Source: Antedon mediterranea | Lineage: Eukaryota > Echinodermata > Crinoidea > Comatulida > Antedonidae | NCBI RefSeq assembly: GCF_964355755.1 | Contig: NC_092676.1 | Coordinates: 30,081,871 to 30,145,870 of the forward strand | Direction of reading: 5' to 3' | DNA: 64,000 nt | Shown: piece by piece, positions 8,701 through 15,966 of the stretch | How the letters are laid out: every line of letters begins with the position of its first letter | How positions within the stretch are numbered: position 1 is the stretch's first letter | Translations under genes and position numbers: made by a program | Notes under the pieces: generated by a model | What the model was told of the DNA's origin: nothing | Databases searched by the model: none | The model's input: the letters and a program-made list of their open reading frames with translations, nothing else

Positions 8701-11437
8701 TCTGTCATAGAAAGTGGTTTGATAATGATTGTAAACATTAATGTACTCCCTGTATGTGTATTATTCTGTCATAGAAAGTGGTTTGATAATGATTGTAAAC
8801 ATTAATGTACACCCTGTATGTGTATTATTCTGTCATAGAGAGTGGTTTGATAATGATTGTATGACTTTCCACGAATCACAAAAGTCGACCACCTGTATTT
8901 GTGATCACACAACAAGTTATGCAATACTAGTCGGAAGTGACGTAGACTCTGGCGCTCAAGAGGCACTGTCAATGATAACCACAATCCTGTGCGTTTCGTC
9001 TGTCTGTTGCTTGTGTTTAACCTTATTGGTCTACATGTCTTTTGAGTAAGTAAAAAATAACAGAAATAACAGTCATATATATTATAGGCATCTATATAGG
9101 GCCTATAAATTTACGTAAGGGTAAGATTCGGTAAATCGCTCGTTGAAAACAAGGCTGGGGCATAATAAATGGTAAATAAAACCTATCGATCCCCTATCAC
9201 ATTGTCCAAAAAATGTGAAAATTCCCTTGATTCTCAACCACAGCCCCCACTCACCTTCACGCGACGCCCTCATTAGTACAAGTACAATCCATTTTACTTT
9301 TACTTAGAGAATTAAGGCACTCGGAGCGAAATAACATTCACAAGAACTTGGTATTCTCGCTGCTATTGGCTCAACTATTTTTCTTGGTTAGTGTGGATAA
9401 CGTTAAAGAAAAGGTAATTTAGCAATATGATTTTCAAGTTGTAACCATGGGCAGTAATTGGGTAAAGAAAAACGCGCGAGATTGAAGTTGGTTCCCACAC
9501 TAGAGATACAACGCAAGGACGTACGCGCAGCGCAACGCAAGCGAGTTCAATATCAGTGACAAGCCACTGTCGAATAATCCATCCCTTGTGATTGTTCAAA
9601 TCACTTGCGTTACGTTGTTGCGTTGCTAGTAGGGACCAAGCTTAAAAGGCTACGTGAAGTTTTACGTGCCATTTGGATCACACAAAATGTCTATTGTCTT
9701 GTGATTGGTTTACTTGTGTTGCGCGTATTATCTAAATAGTAGAGTGAAGACCAATCAGACAATATGCCTAAATATAAATCATAGAAATACTTTTTTTACA
9801 GATACTATGCACAGCAATCGCCATTATTCTTCATTATCTATACTTAAGTGTGTTTACATGGATGACAATCGAAGGTGTAAATCTTTACCTTAAAATCGTC
9901 CGCGTCTTCAATTCAGATATACTGAGCATGCGTGCGTATATGATAATAGGGTGGGGTTTACCAGTGGTTATTGTTGGTGTCTCTGTCGCAGTCTGCATTG
10001 ATGGTTATGGGATGGTAACCAACAACACGGACAAACCTTACATGTAAGTAAACAGGTGACATGCAACTAATCCTCGAAAGTAAGGTCCACGATACAGTTA
10101 ATTAATTTCATTTTAACGTCATGTAGTTTTATTATCATTACTATGTAACTAAGTTCAGCACAATTTTGATTGTATTTTTTTTTCCTTTTATTGAAGATGC
10201 TGGATAGATATAACCAGTCCCCTTCTGTATGCATTTATTGGTCCAATACTTGTTACCATTTTGGTATGTTTTTAATGTTCAATTTTTCTAAAATAAAAAA
10301 ATTAATAAACCGTGTATCTGATATAAAACTCTATCTACACTATTAAACTTTATGTGACAAAAAAAGTTGATGTGGCCATATATGGACATGATGATGTCAT
10401 ATCACTACAATATTTAAGAATATCACTACCATATATGGGCACATCACACATTGTTAATATTCACTCATTTTATTTTGAAGGTAAATTCATTTGTGTCCGT
10501 AATCGTCGGTAGAATAATTTTCAAAAAAAGTGACAGCAACGACAGATGGAAAGATGCCAGGTTTGTTGACTATAAAACAAAGCGAAGAAAGCTCTGTCCA
10601 CACTATCAAACTAGTTTGACAAAAAGGAAGTGATGATGTGTCCAAATATGGTAGTGATATGACGTCATCGTGTCCATATATAGGCACATCATCACTGCAA
10701 AGTGCCTCCCTTGAGAACACGACTGTTTGGCAATAATATTGATTGTTGTATGTTTAACTTATAATTTAGGTCAACTTTGAAAGGTGTGGTGACTTTGCTA
10801 CCACTTTTAGGCTTGCCGTGGATACTTTGCCTGTTTGCCAAGAACTCAAGTATAGCTTTAGCAACCATTTTTACCGTGTGTAACGCACCGCAGGGAGTTT
10901 TTCTTTTCTGTACTCATTGCTTGTTCAGCAAAGAGGTTTGTATCACTTGCATATGTGTAAATTACGGGGCGCCGTTCAGGACATTGCTAATTTTGTCGAT
11001 AAAATACAATTGTGTGCCCGTTGTAAATCACTCGACTATTATGTCGGCCAATAATCATTTTATTTATGTGTATACATTAGTATCAATCAAGCCTAACGGA
11101 TTACACGCGCCGCCATCACAGGACAGTACGCGCAACGCCAGTACTTTGACCAGTCATAAGAATTTATATATTAAACAGTAAAAAAGAAGTGAATTGTATT
11201 ACAGGTTCGAACTGTGATGACGTCACGCTGGTTGCGACGAAAAGCTCAGTCCAGTATCGGCCCACAAACATTGACAGTAAGACAACCTTCTGCTTAGTAT
11301 TTCAATCTTCTGATAGTATTTTGTGTATGGGACGATTATGCTTAATCACGTAGTAATTAAAACGGTAATATTTCTTATTTCAGAAAACATCAACCACGGT
11401 GACAACCAATGCTTTGCCTTGGGTTGAGAGCAACTAA
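1985..11437 (+). CDS. Gene A: adhesion GPCR with CTLD, discoidin, EGF, Thr/Ser repeat, GAIN-GPS and 7TM (5' end outside window)
   Basis: Exons placed by GT-AG consensus and homology to gene B: 1985-2218, 2665-2784 (CTLD); 3396-3703, 4408-4543 (F5/8C); 4697-4813 (EGF); 4954 to about 5073 or beyond (Thr/Ser repeats); 5366-5394, 5726-5884, 6273-6314, 6804-6912, 7090-7209, 7376-7442, 7712-7823, 8099-8166 (stalk and GAIN); 8839-9045 (GPS, TM1); 9308-9413 (TM2); 9802-10043 (TM3-4); 10197-10263, 10481-10560 (TM5); 10770-10935 (TM6-7); 11205-11276, 11384-11437 (tail, stop TAA). Phases agree at every junction and give about 910 codons if the repeat exon ends at 5073. The product should be an autoproteolysed surface receptor. 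Upstream exons, probably another CTLD, SRCR and signal peptide as in gene B, lie before base 1. The original donor of the repeat exon is deleted. Family assignment is firm; the ligand is unknown. Confidence 0.87.
2832..3026. mobile_element. Palindromic MITE, family T3
   Basis: The sequence between AAGGCCAATGCAGACAGCG and the complementary end TCTGAGATGCCTTAA is CG-rich and self-complementary. Other copies are at about 25062-25246 and 25558-25775 in gene B. The copy at 25558 is flanked by TA on both sides, which suggests a Tc1/mariner-type origin. Confidence 0.6.
3121..3298. mobile_element. Palindromic MITE, family T4
   Basis: Ends AAGGCCAATTTACACAGACG and GCTAAATTGGCCT are inverted; GAGCGGTAACGG pairs with the terminal region. 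A shorter copy is at about 25880-26006 in the same intron of gene B, so the insertion is older than the gene duplication. Both copies lie between the CTLD and discoidin exons. Confidence 0.6.
3396..4543 (+). other. Gene A F5/8 type C (discoidin) domain
   Basis: Exons 3396-3703 and 4408-4543. Visible landmarks are FLGMEDSTIPDENI, SSSQEWIQADLG, VTGTILQG, WVTSYHVNHSSDGVHFEY, FDGNVDRNTPVTNLF, ARFIRI and the closing CIRFELIGC. In this family the fold binds phospholipid or glycans through loops; the ligand here is not known. The intron between the two exons carries a hairpin transposon (about 3735-4050) that is absent from gene B. Confidence 0.9.
3735..4050. mobile_element. Long hairpin element, empty site in gene B
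   Basis: Arms around 3885-3965 and 3972-4040 are inverted copies: GGTTATATCAAC pairs with GTTGATATAACC, and GGTACAAATAATGGCAC with GTGCCATTATTTGTACC. Gene B reads directly from TGTGATATT into AATGTATTATTG at the same place (about 26570), so the roughly 315 bp is an insertion in gene A, or a clean loss in B. Confidence 0.65.
4697..4813 (+). other. Gene A EGF-like domain
   Basis: One exon, phase 1 to phase 1, with six cysteines in EGF spacing: DYCSYYSPCENGAECV, then NTYNCTCLDG and GRNC. The calcium-binding DxDE start is not present. Confidence 0.9.
4954..5171 (+). other. Gene A mucin-like Thr/Ser repeat exon, 3' end deleted
   Basis: The exon begins after TTTTGGTAG and encodes decapeptide repeats of the type STTTSLTTGQ from a 30-bp DNA unit. 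Such Thr/Ser stretches are normally O-glycosylated stalks. Compared with gene B, the end of the exon and its donor are gone: the repeat runs straight into sequence that is intronic in B (CGATTCTAAG), and the frame stops at 5169-5171. A consensus donor CAG|GTGAGT inside the repeats (exon end 5073) is in the phase that the next exon needs. Confidence 0.75.
5424..5700 (+). repeat. Body of a 5S-headed SINE-like element, head deleted
   Basis: From TATCGGGTGCTGTATATTG onward it matches the element at 28201-28540, but the 5S-derived part is missing. Both copies sit in the same intron of the paralogues, so the insertion predates the duplication and the head was later lost here. The short open frames in it are not genes. 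Confidence 0.6.
6345..6508. mobile_element. MITE family T1 (reference copy)
   Basis: The 164-bp palindrome has inverted ends AAGCTCTGTCTACACTATCA and TGATAGTGTAGACAGATCTT flanked by TA. Other full or partial copies: about 6660-6751, 7535-7677, 7854-8012, 10324-10450, 10589-10692, 22606-22757, 23203-23322 (resuming at 24004), 29034-29145, 29999-30115, 32501-32626, 41303-41400, 43005-43147, 45661-45822, 58371-58535 and 63603-63755. TA target sites point to Tc1/mariner mobilisation; no transposase is present. Confidence 0.85.
7854..8012. mobile_element. MITE family T1, full copy in gene A intron
   Basis: Inverted ends AAGCTCTGTCTACACTATCA and GATAGTGTAGACAGAGCTT with TA on both flanks. It has the internal CCATATATTG...GGGCACATCACA arms seen in the reference copy. 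Gene B lacks it at the corresponding place (after the exon ending 30305). Confidence 0.85.
8195..8490. repeat. Degenerate TGACTTGACGTG simple repeat
   Basis: Irregular runs of about ten bases (ACTTGACGTG, GACTAGACGT) fill the intron before the GPS exon. Gene B has the same kind of tract at about 30510-30720, so it predates the duplication. Confidence 0.75.
8541..8860 (+). repeat. Five tandem 64-bp units spanning a 3' splice site
   Basis: Units begin at 8541, 8605, 8669, 8733 and 8797 and are nearly identical. Each contains the end of the intron (ATTATTCTGTCATAG) and the first bases of the GPS exon (AGTGGTTTGATAATGATTG). Acceptors therefore occur at 8582, 8646, 8710, 8774 and 8838. Only the last one leads into the GPS exon; from the others the frame stops at TAA in AAACATTAA. 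Gene B has a single copy. Confidence 0.92.
8839..10935 (+). other. Gene A GPS and seven-helix region
   Basis: The GPS reads CVFWN, EWFDNDC and TCICDHTTSYAILV; the expected cleavage is after the first Thr of HTT and would expose a tethered agonist starting TSYAILV. Helices follow: ALSMITTILCVSSVCCLCL (TM1), NLVFSLLLAQLFFLVSV (TM2), WMTIEGVNLYL (TM3), IIGWGLPVVIVGVS (TM4), LLYAFIGPILVTIL (TM5), LLPLLGLPWILCLF (TM6), NAPQGVFLFCTHC (TM7). EG at the end of TM3, GWGLP in TM4, LLPLLG in TM6 and the QG..F..HC of TM7 are hallmarks of adhesion/secretin receptors. Confidence 0.92.
9489..9645. mobile_element. Palindromic MITE, family T2
   Basis: Ends GGTTCCCACACTAG and CTAGTAGGGACCAAGCTT enclose complementary blocks rich in CGCAACGCAAG and a central CAAGCCACTGT...ATCCATCCC. 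Related copies: 4090-4246, 22801-22952, 24571-24752, 24760-24995, 26010-26110, 26590-26755, 31615-31720, 32629-32775, with scraps near 2230-2500, 11100-11160 and 33230-33300. Several are flanked by TA. Confidence 0.75.
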
Positions 11438-12350
11438 TAGCTATGTACTTGAATCAAATTAGCTTGCTTCTTGCTGAATCAATGCAAATGTGAACAATAG
11501 CCTACATTAAGCAACTGTTATTTTGACTCTGGAAGTTTCAAGTTTTATTGTTTCACACAATACAAAATACAATATAATAATACAGACCATAAATTAATAA
11601 ATACAATTGTGTGAGGAGGACGCATTAAGCCAAGGCTTTAAGTTTGGTCCTCCAGATAAATAAATATATATTTAATTATTTAATTTAAATGACAAAAAAA
11701 AAATCTTCTTTCTTTCGTCAAATAAAATTAAACAAAAAGGCACAAAAAAGGAAAAAAAAGAACAGTCTAAAGGCAATTGTGAATTACTAATGTTCTAAAT
11801 AGTTTGAAATAAGTATTTGTTTGTATTTTGTCTTAAATGATGGGTATTGCTTTTAGATTGAGCGGTAAGTTATTCCATGTAAAAGGTCCATTGTAAATCA
11901 AAGATGTTCTTTTAAGTAATATGGTATGCTTTTCGTATATTAGTTTTTTTTGCAGTTGAAGATCTGGTGTTGTAAGAATGATTATAATTTTGAAAATAGG
12001 AGTAAAATTGAGTTTGTAATTTATTATGATTTAGTCGGAACATGAATAAAGCTGTTTGGAGTTTATCAAATAAAGTATTGAGAGATTAAAAAAGTGGTTT
12101 AGTGTGAGATTTTGGAGCTGCTCCCGAACACACTGCCCATCTCAATTCGCCAATGTACTAACTTGGAATCGTTTAAAAAAAATATTAAAAACTCATCTTT
12201 TTGCCCAGGCTTTATACATAGTCATAATTCTTTCCATTTTAAATTCACAATTTTATTGTGTATTTAATCTAAAGTGATTGCATACTATAAGCATTCAAAG
12301 GCGCCTTGAGCACATTTGGTGGCAAAGTGTGCTCTAGAAATCTGTATTGG
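11438..12350. other. Gene A 3' flank with a LINE 3' fragment
   Basis: Gene B lacks about 11500-12350 at the same place: GAACAATAGC joins TAGCTTATGTT directly. The inserted part includes 12110-12350, where a frame reminiscent of a LINE ORF2 C-terminus (LKKILKTHLFAQAL) is followed by GCGCCTTGAGCACA and a short tail. The first half (11520-12100) is AT-rich with no clear identity. No convincing poly(A) signal for gene A was found near the stop. Confidence 0.45.
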
Positions 12351-12394
12351 TAATAGCTAGCTTATGTTAAAAAAACAATCTAGCTCACCACAGA

Positions 12395-13042
12395 GACTGG
12401 ACGGGACAGCAGCACTGGACGAGACAGCAGTACTGGACGGGACAGCAGCACTGGACGGAGCAGCAGCACTGGACGGGACAGCAGCACTGGGCGGGACAGC
12501 AGCACTGGACGGAGCAGCAGCACTGGACGGGACAGCAGTACTGGACGGGACAGCAGCACTGGACGGGACAGCAGCACTGGACGGAGCAGCAGCACTGGAC
12601 GGGACAGCAGCACTGGACGGGACAGCAGCACTGGACGGAGCAGCAGCACTGGACGGGGCAGCAGCACTGGACGGGACAGCAGCACTGGACGGGACAGCAG
12701 CACTGGACGGAGAAGCAACACTGGACGGGACAGCAGCACTGGACGGAGCAGCAGCACTGGACGGGACAGCAGCACTGGACGGGACAGCAGCACAGGACGG
12801 GACAGCATCAATGGACGGAGCAGCAGCACTGGACGGGAGAGCAGCACTGGACGGAGCAGCAGCACTGGACGGGACAGCAGCACTGGACGGAGCAGCAGCA
12901 ATAGACGGAGCAGCAGCACTGGACGGGACAGCAGCACTGGACGGAGCAGCAGCACTGGACGGAGCAGCAGCACTGGACGGAGCAGCAGCACTGGACGGGA
13001 CAGCAGCACTGGACGGGACAGCAGCAGCACTGGACGGAGCAG
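12395..13042. repeat. 18-bp minisatellite, about 36 copies
   Basis: The unit ACTGGACGGGACAGCAGC and its variant with GGAGCA alternate for about 648 bp. Because the unit is a multiple of three and contains no stop codons in several frames, it gives long open frames on both strands (ALDGTA or ALDGAA on the plus strand). The matching site of gene B (about 33690) has a single CTGAAAGGGGCAGTGG-like stretch, so the array grew after the duplication. It is not treated as a gene. Confidence 0.9.
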
Positions 13043-13299
13043 TGCCACAATATGGATATCCGCTTTATTAATATAACTTCATATCGATGAAACTTTATAA
13101 TAATGCTCTCAGACTAAAACAAGCTAAACTGTAAACGCTAAATATAATTGGTCATACCTAATATCAAACGTTAACATATGTCCCACTCTTAGCCAAACAC
13201 GTGGTCACTCAAAGCTGTTAAGTATGTAAGCCTACTTAGTATTATCTATCGTCTGTGCTATGCTGCTATCCATACATTTATTTATTAACTTTTTAAATC

Positions 13300-13510
13300 A
13301 TGTTGTATACATCATAATTAGTAGTCTGATCTCATAGACGTATTATATTACAACTAGAGGCATTTATAACAAAATAAATGGAGAACGACTTAACTTTATA
13401 AAAGTTAGCAAAGTTTTTGTTTAGAAAATGACTTTATAGAGGGCGCTTTAACAAACTTTGTCGATCGTGTGTGATCTTCCCCTGTTGTGCTGCTGAAAAA
13501 GTATAGCCTG
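13300..13510 (+). other. Remnant of the SFI1-like gene 5' flank
   Basis: Sequence from TTGTATACATCATAATTAG through GAGGGCGCT and TGTTGTGCTGCTGAAAAA matches 34890-35107, which is directly upstream of the SFI1-like gene. Homology stops just after the GCTGAAAAA motif. It marks one breakpoint of the tandem duplication that made genes A and B. Confidence 0.8.
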
Positions 13511-13929
13511 GGTGCATAACAGTTAATATACACATTTGCGGGAAAAAAGTATAGGACAATTTTTTTGTTTTGTTTTTCTGATAAAGTATACCAAATAAAA
13601 TGTCAGAAAAAAATTCCCATCCCAGGACTTTAAAATGTTGACCTATATAACACACACAAATACCTATAACACTCACAAATACTATTATAGAGGATAGGGA
13701 AAACCAATTAACGGTTTTTTTTACTTGCAGTTGTGTTTTAATGATTAAAATTAGCAAAGGCTTACTTTACTAACCTTCCTACTTTTCAATAGATCTAGTT
13801 AATAGTTGCTTGAGTATTGGAGTCAGGAAATTACAATACAAGGCTATCACATGATAGATAATTTGACATAAACGATGATATAAAACTTTTATCTCAAAAC
13901 ATGCAAAAGCAGAGAAATTTCAGGGTTAG

Positions 13930-14820
13930 TTTACCTCCGCCAAGGAGGTACTGTATATGTAATCGGTAGCGTGTGTTTGTTTGTTTGTTAGCATGATTAC
14001 TCAAAAAGTAGTTACAAGATCTTTATCAAAATGAATATACAGATAGATATGTGGTCAAGGACCATTCCATTAATTTTGGGACCATTTGGGACCATGGTCC
14101 CAATTCTGGACCCCTTTTTGGTTACTTTTCAGACCTGCTAGTGTAAAAGATAGGACAGAATTTTTCGAAAAGCCGGCGAGCAGTCTTAAAGTAACAAGTA
14201 AACTGAAATTGGATTTTCTCGAGAACTACAACTTGTCCAAAAAACTTCATTTTTGTACAAGAGGCATGAGTTATAATTTGTGATTTTTAATTTTGAAACA
14301 TAATTTGATTTAATGTGCACGTTTTTTTATGCGAGTAGTTTAAAAAAACCTATTTCTTTTCAAATTCACTCGTTTGATTTTCGCGTTGCTGTTCTATTGT
14401 TAGTCAACTGAAGCTATTGTTAATTGAAAGGCTTGTTACATAACCATTACACCAAACTCGCATACACATACTTGTATAGTGAAATTAGCGTGAATCACAA
14501 ACAGCATTAAGACACACACAAATATATATATATATATCCAATCGAGTTTTAACAATACCATGAAAGCCCCAGTGGTCTAATGGTTAGGACATCTGCATAT
14601 CAAGCAGGCGGTGGTCCGAGTTCGAGTCTCGGTTGGGGCGACTTTTTCTCATTCTCACAGATTTCCTCATCTTTATCGTTTCAAATTAATTAATTACATT
14701 TCAGTATATCACCGGGCGGCTTAGAATTAATGTTCATTGCCTGATGTGTTTATATATATTTCTTCACGGGAGAATTTTACAGTAGGCGGAGGTATGCACT
14801 CTTGGAGTGGCTTTCTAGTT
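13930..14820. repeat. Dispersed repeat with ACCTCCGCC/GGCGGAGGT ends, copy 1
   Basis: The repeat opens TTTACCTCCGCCAAGGAGGT and ends GGCGGAGGTATGCACTC...GGCTTTCTAGTT, so its ends are inverted. Copies at 23331-24003 and 31168-31437 (5'-truncated) share the body. Copy 1 alone carries a roughly 200-bp segment with a tRNA-like gene. The copy at 23331 has landed inside a T1 MITE, whose right end resumes at 24004. Confidence 0.8.
14566..14640 (+). tRNA. tRNA-like gene or pseudogene, anticodon AUC (Asp) by position
   Basis: Acceptor GCCCCAG pairs with TTGGGGC. The D arm GTCT/GGAC, anticodon stem TCTGC/GCAGG and T arm CCGAG-TTCGAGT-CTCGG all fold. The A box TGGTCTAATGG and B box GTTCGAGTC fit Pol III promoters, and a TTTTT terminator follows at 14643. 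The loop ATATCAA puts ATC at the anticodon, which is unusual since animals read Asp codons with GUC. The variable loop is seven bases, longer than normal. It may be a pseudogene or the head of a SINE. Confidence 0.6.
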
Positions 14821-15654
14821 TAATATGTAATTTGAGATGTTGTTTGATATATGTTTGTAATTACTGATTACTGTTTGTTAATAGGCCTAATTGGAAATAA
14901 AGAACGTACTGCTTCAAAAGATGACGATGTTTTGTGTTTTGAAGTAGGCCAAACTGCCATTATAGAAATTCATTAGTTTATAATAAATTTTCATTTATTG
15001 TACATAATAGGCCTATATGAACAATGCTCAATAAATGTATTTATTTAATATTTGTTTTGTCAATGTTATACAACTAAACAAAGGTAGCCGCATAAGTATT
15101 GTCAGACAGTTAAATATTCGTTATATTGGAATCGATCGAATTGAAAGTAATTATAAGCGCACACACAGAGTTAAATGTTATTTAAGTTCGTCGGTGTTGA
15201 ATAGCCTCATTATAGAATGTACATGTTCGCTAGATGACAGTAATATTGTTACTGTAAGACGAGGATGTTTTTATTTATGAGGTTGATGTGTTGTTTTTAT
15301 TTTTTTAAACAAAGTACAGCAGGTGAGGCGCTTAATGCATTTGTTTTATGTTAGTATTTGATTACCATAAGAGCATCCAATCAAAAATACATTAAAATAC
15401 ATAAACAACGAAAAAAATGGGATTTAAAAATGTATAAAACCAAAGTGAATGAATGCAAGGACGACCCATAAAATCGACAAGTGAGGGTCCATTGCAAGAA
15501 GAAAACATAGAGATGTGAAAGTGAACAAGGATCATAAGAAGGACATATGGAAGTGTGAAGGACATAATTAAAATATTACATTTAAAATGTAAATAAAGGA
15601 AATATAAAAAAGTACAAATTATATTTCGATTCAAATGATTATTTTTCTTTTCAG

Positions 15655-15966
15655 TTTTGGCAGATTCTTACAGATTGAAAGATGGTGGTAGTTGGTTGCA
15701 AGGAAGACTAGAAGTGGAACATTCTTCGGAGTGGGGCACAGTATGTGAAGATTTATTTGACTTGAATGCCGCGCATGTTGCTTGTAATTCTACAACAGGT
15801 GGTAAAGCATCAAGTTTTAACACATGTGGTGGTGGCAGTGGTCGTATTTGGCTTAGCCAGTTACAGTGTAACGGTGATGAAGCAAGTCTGGAAGAATGTA
15901 GTCACAATGGGTGGGGGAACGAACCGCACGGATGTAATCATTCGCAAGACATATGTATTGTTTGCG
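15655..15966 (+). other. SRCR domain exon, probably first domain of gene B
   Basis: The exon reads LQGRLEVEHSSEWGTVCED, HVACNST, IWLSQLQCNGDEASLEEC, NGWGNEPHGC and ends ICIVCG. Eight cysteines in one exon fit a group B SRCR domain. It is phase 1 at both ends, compatible with the CTLD exon at 21305. No other exons lie between except transposon remains, so it most likely belongs to gene B; a separate truncated SRCR gene is the alternative. Confidence 0.8.

Noticed and set aside
9705-9893. Frames overlapping the TM3-TM4 exon in other phases
   Set aside because: They are shadows of the receptor exon 9802-10043.
12364-13071. Long open frames over the 18-bp minisatellite on both strands
   Set aside because: They are a by-product of a stop-free repeat unit; no splice signals, start context or paralogue support.
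15035-15085. Possible signal-peptide exon for gene B (MYLFNICFVNVIQLNK)
   Set aside because: Phase would fit, but the donor GTAGCC is weak and the hydrophobic core is poor.
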